Under the pieces are notes generated by a model. It searched no databases. It was given only the letters and a program-made list of their open reading frames with translations, and was not told the DNA's origin. From NCBI GenBank assembly GCA_021234155.1, contig JAJEKV010000049.1, positions 10,082,292 to 10,146,291 of the forward strand: a DNA stretch of 64,000 bases, written 5' to 3'. The stretch comes from Isoetes taiwanensis. Its lineage: Eukaryota; Streptophyta; Lycopodiopsida; Isoetales; Isoetaceae. Below, piece after piece: positions 12,655 through 24,316 of the stretch (positions are counted from its first letter, which is position 1; each line of letters starts with the position of its first letter). The position numbers and the translations under genes were made by a program.

Positions 12655-12900
12655 CTCACCATAAGCGCTCCATCAGCTCCAGTGATAATAAATTGGTTGG
12701 CACCGCAATGGGACCTGCCAAAAGAGAAAACATGCAAGGCCATAGCTTCAAGCTTGAAGAACATACCACGGAGCATATAACGAAAGCTAGACGCGCATAT
12801 CAGAGAGGGTCAGCGCCATAAATGGACCCGATAGCATAGCCATGGCATGCATAATCAGAGCGCCCGCCAAAGAAGCATACAAAATTCCAAAACAATTTCA
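12655..12900 (-). repeat. Duplicated segment, copy 2, with ~115-bp interruption
   Basis: Homologous to 11665-11790. The extra block (about 12697-12815) lies between the part matching AATAAATTGG and the part matching CGCCATAAATG. The minus strand keeps YACHGYAI at the same place. Whether copy 1 lost a block or copy 2 gained one cannot be told from two copies. Confidence 0.5.
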
Positions 12901-12945
12901 TCACCTGATCACCGAATATATATGAGCATTCACAACATTCAAGAA

Positions 12946-12984
12946 TGTTCTAGAATTTTTAGGAGTGTTCTAGAATTTTTAGGA
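12946..12984. repeat. 20-bp direct duplication
   Basis: TGTTCTAGAATTTTTAGGA occurs twice in succession with a period of 20 bp. Downstream (about 13020-13095) an imperfect inverted pair, CCACCAGATCC and GGATCTGGCGG, encloses about 40 bp. Confidence 0.7.
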
Positions 12985-13477
12985 CATTTTGGAAGCCACC
13001 ACATCCCCGCCAAGAACGTTCCGGAAGCCACCAGATCCGACGGTCAAGATCGCGAGGTACTGAACGGACGGCCGGGATCTGGCGGCTTATATATAATAGA
13101 ACTTTCCAGAAGCCACCGCTAATAATCTATATATAATAATAAAGCCATTTTAGGATAGTTTGTGCGCAATCTTGCGCTACTTGTTCTCATCCGTTGATTT
13201 TGGCAGTTTTTTTTTTATGTGACGGTTCTGGCTCTCTTCTTCCCGGAAATAGCCATAGACCATCTTTCCCACCCACAGCGTCTGTGTCTCTTTTTCCCTT
13301 CTATTCCGTCCACCTTCTCGATTGCCTTGCCTTCTCGCCCAGCCGTCTATTTATTCTGCAGAGTTTAGGTCTTCTCATCCAGTTTCAATTCAGTGGAAAA
13401 TGGCGTGGGGGACGCGGGATGGAGGAGGCGGGAGCGGGAGCGCAGGTGGGAGAACGACGTCTTCTCTACCCTAAACC

Positions 13478-16012
13478 ATGAAGCACTTCACCATTCTGAT
13501 CCAGGGAGAAAGATTTTCTTGTGGATGGTTAGAGGGAGAAAGTACTCAGCTATGGGAAAGCCTGATGTATAACCGATTCTTCCCTGAGGAATTGTTTACT
13601 TCAGTTTTCTCAACAGTTCCTCAATCTGAGGTAGCACTTCTAGAATCTTGGTTGGGAGAGTTTGTAGGTGACAGAAATGCTAGTGCTGCTGGTATCTTTC
13701 ATGTGCACTGTTCTTGGGTAGACAGTAAGATAGTAGTCAGAGTTTACAGTTAGTTCTGATTGGTAGGGTGGTAACTAGAAGAAAGACTGGAAAAAGATAA
13801 AAAATTAGGTTCTGAGTCAGGAAACAGGGGGTAAGAATGTTCCGGGAATATGCAACAAATGTCCGGGACAGATTTGGGACAGACCTTGGGAAATGTGCAA
13901 AATAGGCGCACTCAAAGGAAAAAGGAAAAAGAGGGGAAAGGTGGGGATACTTGGAAAGTTTAGATTCCGGAGACCGTACCACGAGCTTAAAAAAGGACTT
14001 GATCAAATCAAAAATCACTAGTTGTTTGGCCGCCTTTGAGAAGGGAGAGAAGGTGCAAAACTTTGTCGCTTTGAGACTTCCTTACTTCCATAGACATGGT
14101 GAATACCAAGGTCGTCCTGGTGGAACACTCCAAAGGCGAAGGAAGCGGTGAACGGATCTTGGAACATGCAAATCAAAAGGGTGAAGATGTGCTAAAGGAG
14201 TCACGATTTAAAAGGAGTCGACCTTTGTTGGTAAGCCACTTAGGAATGCAGAGTTGAAAATAAATTAAAATTTTCTTAAGACTCGTGGGTTGATAGGATG
14301 CATTCGCCATGAAGGGGTCAGATTGCAGTATATTAAAGGGGAAATTGAGAGGATGGAACAGGGGGTCGCTATCAATAGCATATATTGGATAGATTTCCCA
14401 TTTTTTATGATTGAATGTGGAAGCGGTCAAAGCGACCACTCTTCTCCTAAAAACAGGGAACCATATCCAAAGCCAACACTTTCGTTTTTTTTTCCAAAAT
14501 GGTCCCCATCCTTCGATCCACAAAACTTTTCGGAGCTCTTTCACCCGGCCTGGACTTCCCTACAGGGACTAAACCCCATGTACTGGAACGAACAGTCCCT
14601 GTTAACTCTCTTCCAAGAAACAGGGAATATTATTAGCTGGGAAATTGCTCAGGATAAGGCCCCAAAGGTTTGGGCAACGTGATTGATCTCCTTAAACCCG
14701 ATCCCGGATGTGATAAACTTTGTGGATTACTTTGGTAATCCCAAAACACTAAAACTTGCATGGCGGGGATTGCCCCAAACCATGCTCTACCTGCGGGACT
14801 AAGATTGCATGGAGGGAGGGTGTGCAAGGGGCTCAGGAAGCCAAGACCTTGCTCAACGAACCGGATCTTCGAGAAACAGAAGGAAGAAATTTGGATCACT
14901 CCAAATAAGGGAAGAATGGAGAGACAAAATAAAAATGGTAGCGAAAAAGAAGAAGGAGAAGGCAAAGAATCGAGAAGAGAAGGAGAAAGAAAAAGCAAAA
15001 ATAGAATCTGGAAAAATAATGAAAAGAAATTGAAGACGGAGTGGAAGAAAAAGTGCGATTCAGGGAGGACTCTTTCAAGGTTAAGGTCTTAAATAATCCC
15101 GAGCCTAAAGGCAAGGAAGCAGCCCTCGTGATTAGGGAGCCTTTGGCACCTGAATTAAGCTATTCATCTCCTGAGGAGTTGACAGAATACAAAGAGAAAG
15201 GAGAACCTAGCTCGCCAAGGGGTCCTCTTTTCTTATCTCAAACGGATTGTGTCAATGACTCCCCACTTCCTATTTTGGAGCTGTTTCCCAAAGGAATAGG
15301 TAATCTGGGCACAAGCATCACTATGGATATCACTAAAGATGGAGAGGTGGACATACCAGCTGCCCTCCCAAAGATGCCAGCTCAATTGGAGGTTCAGTCC
15401 CAACTAAATCAGCAGGGAAATGATTGTATCACCTCAAAAGGCCAGGAAACTGAATCTGTTCACAAAAGTAGACCTATAAGTCCAGCTGGCCAGTTGGAGT
15501 CAGGTGGCCAGGGAACTTGTGAACAGGTCAGGAGACCTATAAGCCCTTCTGGACAAGATTTTCAAAAAGCTGACCCAAAGAACCAAGGAACTGAAAGTAA
15601 TCAAAGGTCTGTAACTCCAAACAACCTGGTAACTGACTCTCCTCATAGTAGTAGACCTATAAGCCCAACCTGGTCAACTGTTACTCTAGTTGGCCAGGGA
15701 AACTTTCGTGAGCGAAAGCAGAAATCTACAAGTCCTCTTGCAGAGAGAGATGTAGAATCTGAAGTCTTCAAGACACCAGCTGCTCAGTTAAAGGAACTGA
15801 GGGATCCCTCATCTCGATTGGCTGGAAAATTCTGGGATGATGAGGAAGATGATGATAAGGACCCTAAAGAACTCAGTGATCAGTCCTGTGTCACCCCTCT
15901 CCCACATGCTACAAAAAGAAAGAAGAAGGTCTACACTCCTAGGGAGCAAGGGCTGTCACTAGGAGCTCCAAATCCCAATGAAGATTGTTTCTTGGAATAT
16001 GAGAGGTATTAA
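13478..16012 (+). pseudogene. LINE ORF1 (gag-like RNA-binding protein), broken
   Basis: Open pieces in changing frames make up a gag-like first ORF: 13478-13753 (91 aa), 14290-14682 and 15041-16012 (323 aa). The second piece has the W..L..L...YW pattern (AWTSLQGLNPMYWNE) seen in the second half of DUF4283-type ORF1 proteins. Around 14815-14870 are remains of a cysteine-containing knuckle followed by EEIWITPNKGR. The third piece is hydrophilic and ends in an acidic patch (WDDEEDDDKD) and a basic patch (KRKKK). It holds four spaced copies of RPISP or RSVTP-like motifs, each near a GQ or NN dipeptide. The TAA at 16010-16012 overlaps the start of ORF2 by 35 bp. The role is inferred from position and composition. 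Confidence 0.7.
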
Positions 16013-19000
16013 GGGTCCTTTGAAAGAAAGAGGGCTCTAATTGCCATTAGGGAGATCAAAGCGGATATAATCCTCCTTCAAGAAACAAAGCTTCCATCCT
16101 TTGAAGCATCAAATCTAGGTAATTGGATTTTTCCAAATGGGGATTCTATATGGGCCCCAGCAGATGGTACCAAGGGGGGTATATGCATTGCTTGGAAAGG
16201 GTTAAAAAAAATAGACTTCTTCTCACATCCCCAAGGTGGTGGTGGGTTATGTTTCGAAATCGAAAAAAGAGCGGTAGGCATCATCAATGTCTATGCCTCA
16301 AACCGCCTCAAGAAAGAGAAAAACAATGGTTGGAAATGTGTGATTGGTTACAGAGACAAAATGTCAATAATTGGATCTTGAGTGGGGATTTTAACAACAC
16401 CCCCTCATGGGATCAGAAGGCAGGTAAAAAATTGAACATGACAAGGGGAGAAAGGTTCCAATGGGATAAGCTGATCCACAGATTTGTGTATCATGCCCCA
16501 TCATCCTCAAATGCTTATTCTTGGAGTAATAAAAGGAAAGGATTGGGCAGAGTGTATTGTCTTCTTGATAGATACTACACAAACATATCCTCCTTAACAG
16601 GCTGGGACAACTTGACTATAAGTAATGACTGCAGTAATTCCATTTCGGATCACTATCCCCGGATATTATTAACCTTTGGAAAGATACCTCAAAATAATCC
16701 CTCTGACATCCCATTTAAGTTCAATAACAGTTTATTGAGCAACAAAGCCTTCTGTGATGATTTTACCGCATATTACAGCTCCTTGAAAGCTATAAATCGA
16801 AGTGGATCAATGAAAGAGTTTGTCATGAAATGTAAGCAGATAAAAAATTGGATAAAACAGTGGGGTAAACAATGGAATCAGAGGAAGAAACAGGAAAAAT
16901 CAGAGATCTACTTAGAAATGAAAGAAGTTAGACAAAAACTTTTTCTTGACAAAAATGATGTGGCTCTTCAACAAAGGGAAGAAATTTTGGAAAGGAAAGT
17001 TAAGTTAATAGAAGAACATGAGGCTAAGAGTTTGGCAATCAAGAGTAGAAGCTTGTATATTAACTTCATGGATGATTTGTAGCTCCAAGTTTTTTCTTTA
17101 GGGCTGCTAAGAGCGGGATATTGAACAATGGGATTGTTTCAAGAAATGATAATCAACAGGAAATATCTAAACAGGAGGACATACTACATTTATTCCATAG
17201 CAAATATAAAGATCTTTTTGCTGCAAAAGATATGGATAGTGAAAGCATGTCAGATTTTTTTAATTCTCTTGGTCCCAAAGATTTGCCAGTTGAAGAAGAT
17301 CAACTTCTGGCTATCCCAATGGAGAATGAAATTCTGGAAACTGTGAGAAGTATGGCACATGGGAAAAGCCCAGGGCCAGATGGCTTACCCCCTGAGTTTT
17401 ATGAACACTTTTGGAGCATAATGTCCAAAGATCTTACAACATTTATACAAGGTGCATGGCAGGCTGAAAAGCTTCACCCAGCTATTAATGCTGGACTCAT
17501 TGCCTTAGTTCCAAAAGTGGATAAGCCTGCTACCTTCTCGGACTGGAGACCAATATCATTGACTAATGTGTCATACAAAATTATAGCCAAGATCTTTGCC
17601 AATAGGCTTAAGAATATTCTGCAAACAAAGATAAGCCCAAATCCATCGGCTTCTTACCGGTAGAAGTATTCTCGATAACTTCATTGGTGCATATGAAGGG
17701 CTTCATGGAATAGAGCCACAAATCGAATTGTGTGCTACTAAAGTTGGATTTCAAAAGAGCCTATGATACCATTGATTGGAATTTCTTATATCTGAGCAAT
17801 GTCTCAAATGGGATTTTCGAGGAAAGAATCAAAAAGTTCTTTGGGTTGAATGTCACGGGGAGTTCAAGAAGTTGTTGGTCAATGGTTCCCCATCTCCATT
17901 CTTTGAATGTAAAAGAGGAGTTAGACAGGGCTGTCCCTTGCCCCTATCTTTTTTAATAGTAGCGAGAGATGGTGACTAGAACTATTTTTAAATTGCAGCA
18001 AAATGATAAAATTAGTTGCCTTGAGCTTCGGATACATGTGAGTCCTCGCGACCATGCAAGATGGATGACACATTTGTGTTTTTAAAAAGACAAGGTGATC
18101 ATATCGAAACTTTCCCACTGGGGCAATGGAGGGGTTTGGAAAGGCATCTGGTGTATTGCTGAACAAGGATAAATGTGCAATAATTTCTGACAGTATGGAT
18201 GACTACATTGAAGGGATTAAAGTTTGTGGATTTCATTGTGCTACCAAACTTTTAGGACTGCCTTTGGCCCTAAATATGAGTTTACATGGTCTTTGGGAGC
18301 CAATAGTCACAAAAATAAAAAAGAAATTACAAATGTACCCCAAAACTCTCTCTATGGCTGGTAGAGTAGAGATCATTAATAGTGTCATTGCTAGCTCCCA
18401 TGTATACTTTTCCTCTGCTATAATTGCAGATAAGAAAACCTATAAGGAGTTGGAGATAATTATGAAGGAATTCATCTGGCAAGGCTCCCATATGGTTGGA
18501 TGGCAAAACCTGACACTACCCAAGAAGAAGGGAGGCCTTGGATGCAAGGATCTCTTTTTACAAGCACAGTCTGGTGACTAAGCGGTATGGAGGTCTTTAA
18601 TGTCATCCTCAAAGTCCCCTGCACTTCATCTTATTAAATATTGGATTGGAAAAACCTCATTAGTAGGGAGCCCTTCTACTCCTCACCAATTGCCTGACTC
18701 TGCATTTTATCAACTCAACCCAAGCAGTGGCACTTCCAATATCATGAGGAGAATCATTCAAGCATGGAATAAAGCATCTTGTCCGCTTCAGAGCCCTTCC
18801 TATGGAGAGTGTTTCACAAGAGTTTAATTTCTTTTGGCACCAAAACCTTACAGCTGAGGAGGAGGGATGTCTAGCATTGAAACATCCAAGAAAGTATAAA
18901 GAATGGACAAGTAAAGGATTATACACAGTGAGCAGCATGATCAGAGAGGATAATTGGAAAACATGTGAAATCTACACGCAATTGTACAAGATTCCAACTG

Positions 19001-20060
19001 TATCAGGAATATTTACAACACACTCACCCGGAGACATCAAAGAGGACAGGATGTTGAATGAGACCAACCAATTGGGTTCTTGAAGGAAAGGGATACAAAG
19101 TGTCCGAATATATTCAATATTGTTGAGTTCACGGGGGCACTAAAGTAGCCGAACAATGGGATTGTCCGGATAGTGAAGCTATTCGAGTCATCGAAAGGGA
19201 TGGAAATTACAATGTGCTAAAAAATTACCCTTTTTAGATGGCTACTTCGAACGTAAGCCTTAAATGCAATGCCTATAGAGCCAAATATAATGACCGGATC
19301 TCGGATAGGTGCCCTTTTAGGTTTGTGGCCGGATTGAATCATCAAGTCATATCTTCATCCGTCCCCTGGCTTTCTCCTTTCGGAATTGGATTAGACCCTA
19401 TATAGGAGTCACTCCAATTAATGAGTCCGACCTTTTTGCTTCATTGCAAACAGCTCCCCATTCTTGGATACACTTAGATCTCTTTGTCTTTGGGTGATCC
19501 GAAACACGTAAATAATGTTGCTATCAACCACTCCAACCCCAGATTTGAATTTTCTCAAATCAACATTACAATTAGAATCGGAGATCTTGCCATGGCTCAT
19601 GATTAAGTAAAGGTTCCAATTATGACAGAATTGGGACACATTGCTCCTTCCGGGGGTTCTATTCTTACTTTACTTCTTACTTTAACAATTTGTATGATGA
19701 TGGAAACATTATCCGGGTCAGGAAACATCATGAAGGAGGGCATGCAAGGGAGGTCGAGGAAGATACAAGGCCCATGTCTCATCAGGGAGGTTCGGAAGCT
19801 CTTCTCAGGTCAAAAACAGAGACAATTATGATCCGGACACTCAAGAAGATTTCAGGAGATTTGATATATGGAAGTTTAAACAAGAGCTGAAACCTTTCTT
19901 TGAAGAAAAACTTGGCATAGTCGAGGGAGCGCGCGAGTCGTGGATCCTTTATATTCTGGATAGGGCAGCATATGGAGCAATTGAGTTGGATGATCTGCTC
20001 TTCAAGCATACAGATCATGCTTTTGCTATAATTACTCTGGACGGAGTAAGGGAAGACTAA
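15978..20060 (+). pseudogene. LINE ORF2 (endonuclease and reverse transcriptase), broken
   Basis: The ATG at 15978 starts MKIVSWNMRGIKG, the classic beginning of L1 ORF2. After a frame break near 16035 the endonuclease continues with LLQETKL, GGICIAW, GDFNN and SDHYPR, so its catalytic E, D, N and H positions are visible. The reverse transcriptase follows: GKSPGPDGLPPEFYEHFW and WRPISLTNVSYKIIAKIFAN (17121-17663), LDFKRAYDTIDW (about 17740), then KRGVRQGCPL (about 17910). At the active-site box, near 18060, the sequence reads MDDTFVFLK where YADD is expected: both aspartates remain but the preceding residues differ. 18126-18581 continues into the thumb region. A last open stretch, about 19826-20060, ends at TAA 20058-20060. 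At least five frame changes separate these blocks. Confidence 0.85.
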
Positions 20061-20329
20061 GGACACATCTGCTAAGATCACATCTGCTATCGACGAACTT
20101 CTTAATTTCTAATTTTCATGATCAATATCTAGATTATGGTCCTTTTACGGTTTTAAAAACTTTTAAACAGTGTTTGTTTCTGTTAAATTTTCCTCCTTTG
20201 GAGTGACCGGCCATTTTTGATATTATGGCTACTATAACAGAGCTTTGCTCTGTCCTTTTGTATTACCATGTATTACATGTAATATAATACTTCTGCCGTT
20301 TCTACAAAAAAAAAAAAAAAAAAAAAAAA
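20061..20329 (+). other. LINE 3' UTR and poly(A) tail
   Basis: 245 non-coding bases follow the last LINE stop. The element then ends in 24 consecutive A residues (20306-20329), which marks the 3' boundary expected from target-primed reverse transcription. Confidence 0.85.
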
Positions 20330-21939
20330 TTTCGGTCTTGCTCAAATCGCCAGTTAGGTCTTCTTCTTGGAATCGGCTCTGCAACTCCATTCGGCCTTGC
20401 TTCAGTGCTTGTAACGTCTTCTTTGCTCTTATTTTCCTTGTGGCTTGGTGTGGTCGATTTTATTGTGGCTCAGATTTGGGGCTGCCATGCAACCCAAAGA
20501 CTCCAAGATCTGCTGTGTTCTTGTCTTGTCAGCCCAAGTCGGCCAAGCAAGGGCTGTAGGAGGATTTTCGGCCATACCTAGGCACCGTCACTTACCTCTG
20601 CTGTAATTTTGATTTCACGGCGAGGTTCATTGGGCCGATGCTCGCAAGTGAATTGTCCCTGTTGGGAACCTTTTCGAGAGATGGTTCTTACAATTTTCAA
20701 AGCCATATCTGTAGTGTCGATTTTTATTTTGAATACGTTGACGGTTGGGATTGTAAAAGAGGCAGTTTTGTAGGGTGTTTCTTTCATGCGGCTGCATCCA
20801 GCTTGATTCTGAGATTAGCCAATAGGTTGATTTCTCAATCTGTGGTGGATTTCAAAACTCTGATAGGTCGATTTCTAAATCTCTGGTGACTTTCGAAACT
20901 CTAGCTATTACGCAATTTTTTTCTTATTCAATTTATTCTTAAATATGTACATTTCTTTGGGCAGAGGATATGTTTGTGAATATCGTCTCACATTTGGGCG
21001 GTTGGGCCTAGCTTTCATTGTAATGCAAATTTGTAAGTTACGCCTCCTCCTCGCCTTTGATCGTTTGGGCATTTTGTTTTAAGTTTCTACTTAGATCGAT
21101 GATCGATGTGTGAGCACCGGTGATGGAGATATTTGATCTAAGGGGAAGAAGGAAGCATAGGATGCTTACGAGTTTTTTGGGGAACCCTATCAATCAGTAT
21201 CTTTGCTACCGATGATGAAGCTAAAGTTTGGCTCCCGCGACAACTTAATTGAAAACCTCTCTCCGCTTAGACCATTTTAAAAGATTTTATGATGGTTCAA
21301 CTTACCTTCTAATATGGACTTTTAATCGGGCACATTTCTTGAGGCACAAGATAGTAGACGTGTATTGCATCCAACAATATTGGGTGGTACTTTTCCAACA
21401 AAATCTGGGGTCCCGGTGATTGTGCAGATCATGCGGCATGCTTACATGGGCGAAGCTATGGGCGTAAGAAAAAAGAAAAACCTGAATAGTTTTTATGTCG
21501 TCATCGGGCATCTCGTTGATCTACACAATTAAACTACTACTTTGAAAACTTGGGAGAATGATGAGATCTTGCATAATCGAAGACCTAAGTCGTTTCCCAT
21601 GCTAATTTATTTGCGACTTCTATTTCGGATGAAAAGATGGAAGAGTTGTCGAGGGAAGCAAAAGGGATTAATGGATCTTCTCAGGTGGCAATGATTGTAT
21701 CATTGTTGCATCTTTGAATCTTTGTATGTGGGTTCTTTTGTCATTCAAAATCGCTTAATAATAGATTATTTTTGACATGCGATTCCTCATGAATCGATTC
21801 GATATCAAAGCATCTTGAACTTCACTATGTAGCGAGTTCGGACTTCAAATTATATGCGAGGCATGCTCGAGAGACAAGATGCGTAGCTTGGGACAAAGAT
21901 TGATTTTGGATATGTGGAAGGTGGACATTGAAATGCTTT
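20330..21939. other. Unassigned sequence
   Basis: No gene recognised. Pyrimidine-rich just after the LINE tail, then ordinary intergenic sequence. Confidence 0.3.
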
Positions 21940-22405
21940 TACTGTAGATCATTTGGAAGGCATGTTTCCAAATATTGTCACATTTATTTATGCCTTATGG
22001 CATTAACCCAAATGCAATCACAATAGTTCTCTATTTGAAAGCCTATGGCAGCATAAGAGCAATGGAAATCGCGATGGTCAATATGTTAAGATATACTAAG
22101 AATGGATTTGGGATAAAGGCACTTCAATGTTTTGAACAAATGTATTTGGTGGGCATACCCGGATGCTATCACATTTGCGTAAGAAGGAAAGGAAACAGGT
22201 CACTAAAGCGTGCTCAACGTGGTTTTGCTTTCAGAGTCATTAAATTGCTTCAAAGAGATGCAAGCGAAGGGCATATGTTGGACTCTCTCACATTTATTTG
22301 TGCCATGAAAGCATGTGTAAGCATGGGAGCCATAGGCGATGCCCGAGACATCTATACCCCCGTCGTTAGAGATGGATCTGTTGAAGATCTTGTTGTTGGT
22401 AATGT
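21940..22405 (+). pseudogene. Pentatricopeptide repeat (PPR) protein fragment
   Basis: Several PPR units are visible with helix signatures in shifting frames: FPNIVTFIYAL (about 21965), NPNAITIVLYLKAYGSI, then YTKNGFGIKALQCFEQMYLV, and DSLTFICAMKACVSMGAI followed by DARDIYTPVVRDG and EDLVVGN. That is the A/B helix pattern of plant PPR proteins, which bind organellar RNA. There is no start, no transit peptide, no C-terminal E or DYW domain, and at least one frame change between units. The sequence is an isolated piece of about 150 codons and is best read as a decayed duplicate. The family call is firm; the parent gene is unknown. Confidence 0.75.
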
Positions 22406-23990
22406 AAGATTTAAAACCCGTCTAATTCAGCCCCACAAATCCGCACCGTCGAAAATCTACAACAATCGTGTCTATGAACAATGAGTTTTCCTTAAACTTC
22501 GTTCGATACACCCGCCATCGGATGATCGTTGCCTGGGTTTGTTGCCAAGTCAGCCACAAATTTTGGTGCTTTTTCCAGTGGCTTCACAGGGTAAATTATT
22601 TTCCTTTTGTTCTCATATCTTTTATCAAATTCTAAAGCAGAATTTTGGGTTGTCTATTTGGATGCGCTTTGTATTTGTTGTCAATCCTCTTAATGATTTT
22701 CTGGTGCTCATGCGTAATGCTTTTGCACGGCATGTAGGCAGGGTCTCTGATACATGTAAGGCTACATTTCTTTCTACATGTTTCATCATATAAAACTTCT
22801 TTACCATCATGCATAATATTTAAAGATCTTGTGATCATCTATATGCTCTTAGAAGCTCAGAACCCAGCACTATTGAAGAAGGCATGGTAGATTCTTGGGT
22901 GCTTGCTGGTTGTCAGTTTCTTTGCTAAGGCATACCACATCCTGGGGATTCAAAGAACATTTCTTGGTTACTGCATTATTTGAAGTCAGTACTCAATTGT
23001 TTAGCTCCATGATATAAATAAATTGCAGCATATAATGACCTTGATATGATGCTTCATGGATTGCAGTAGTTATAAGTTATATTCTCAGGTTATGTCCTTT
23101 GATTCAATTTCTCTATATATTTGTGTAATGACATCTCATTTGCAGCATTCCAAGCATTTAACATCTCTTATATTTTTGTGGTAGATGTTAAAATGATTGG
23201 TCTCTGACACCAAACAAAGATTACAATAGTCGAATGGCCATTTTGTATCAAATTTGTTAAATGCAACTCGAGCTCTGCCGGTCAAAGTCAAGATAATGTA
23301 CGACTATTTTGCACAATATTTGGTTAGATGGATTGGCAGTGTACAAGATTATTCTACAAGATTATTCTACGCAGATTATGCGTAGATTAAGTGCAAAATC
23401 TGGTGCATTATTTTAGAAATAAAGTTAAATTTCTAAAAAACTAAATTCAATGTAGTAGTTGAAATGATGCATGCATGATGAGGTAGCAATGTTAGAGAGG
23501 GATTCCTTCATATTCTTATCAATATCGTACACATGAAAATATTATTATTAAACAAAAGCATATAATCTAAACATCGCAGCTAGAGATGTGACCATACTAA
23601 ATATTTATGGTCAACAATTATGTAATTTTGCTATTTGTAAATACTTGAAATTATGCACTTTGTTATTAGTATGGAAGTTTGAACAAATTGTTGACTTGAA
23701 TCATCTAAATGTAGGTAATTGCTTTTCATACTCGAAGGTGGAAAAAGGTTAAAATCAAACCAAGCAATCTCTAAATCAAATAACCTAAGTGGCCTACCCA
23801 TGTCTGCTTTGCGCATTTGAACCAAGTAGATGGTCTTGCAACATGCTCCATATTTAACACAAACCCTCAACTTAAATCCACCATCTTTTTTTAGTATTTG
23901 AATATGCCTGACGAAAGCCCAGCAACGCTGGGCACTTTTTCTAGTTACATATATATTCAGATATATAATATAATATATAAAGTCAAAGTC
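22406..23990. other. Unassigned AT-rich sequence
   Basis: No gene recognised. A small duplication (AAGATTATTCTAC twice) is at about 23345-23370. Confidence 0.3.
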
Positions 23991-24067
23991 AACCCGGGTG
24001 AGACCGCGCCAAACGCGTCTGCGTTCGCGACGCAGAGGCCATCCGCGCGGATTCACCCGGTTTGCCC
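23991..24067. repeat. 77-bp GC-rich hairpin repeat, copy 2
   Basis: Same length and strand as 982-1058. The stems are better paired in this copy: CCGCGC with GCGCGG, and TCTGCG with CGCAGA around the loop TTCGCGA. It is followed by the same AT microsatellite (24068-24108). The flanking sequence on the left differs from copy 1, so the repeated unit begins at the hairpin itself. Confidence 0.8.
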
Positions 24068-24108
24068 ATATATATATATATATATATATATCTATAGTAT
24101 ATATATAT
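24068..24108. repeat. AT microsatellite
   Basis: TATA repeats following hairpin copy 2, as at 1059-1105. Confidence 0.8.
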
Positions 24109-24257
24109 ACCGGTTTGCGCGCTCTGACCCGGTTTCATACGTTTTTGTCCAAAAATGCATTGAAAGGTTCTTAGTAGCCTCTTGCCATGCATTCTAGTGT
24201 CTTGTAGCACCCCATTCTAGCTTTTCAATCTATTTTGAACATCATCTTAAAAGAATT

Positions 24258-24316
24258 CCCACAGTAGCGGGAATTGAACCTCCCAACCCCGGTGCCAACC
24301 ACTGAAGGCGGGCATC
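24258..24316 (-). other. tRNA-like Pol III promoter motifs (possible SINE head)
   Basis: On the minus strand, CAGTGGTTGGCACC (24304-24291) resembles a tRNA A box. GGTTCAATTCC (24280-24270) is close to the B-box consensus GGTTCGANTCC, and it sits in a T-arm-like context (GGGAGGTTCAATTCCCGC). The spacing between boxes is too short for a whole tRNA and no anticodon arm is present. It may be a tRNA-derived SINE remnant. Confidence 0.3.

Larger units (their letters stand above)
13194..20329 (+). mobile_element. L1-type LINE (non-LTR retrotransposon), decayed
   Basis: The order on one strand is a GC-rich 5' leader (about 13194-13477), ORF1 remains, ORF2 with an apurinic-type endonuclease and reverse transcriptase, a C-terminal coding stretch ending at 20060, a 3' UTR and a 24-base poly(A) tail (20306-20329). 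This is the standard order for plant L1 elements. The 5' end is uncertain because I could not find a convincing target-site duplication on both sides. Both ORFs carry several frameshifts and stops, so the copy is not expected to be active. Confidence 0.88.

Noticed and set aside
13362-13378. TTTAGGTCTTCTCATC as a possible LINE target duplication matching TTTCGGTCTTGCTCAAATC after the poly(A) tail
   Set aside because: It needs a gap and mismatches, and would put the element start inside GC-rich leader sequence without support.
14633-15114. Minus-strand Ser/Phe/Leu-rich frames opposite LINE ORF1
   Set aside because: Antisense shadows of purine-rich ORF1 sequence.
21302-21511. Any CRISPR array, bacterial operon or ribosomal RNA in the window
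   Set aside because: No regularly spaced identical repeats with unique spacers, no rRNA-like sequence, and all other signs are of plant nuclear DNA.
24258-24316. A functional tRNA gene
   Set aside because: No acceptor stem, no anticodon arm, and the A-to-B box distance is too short.
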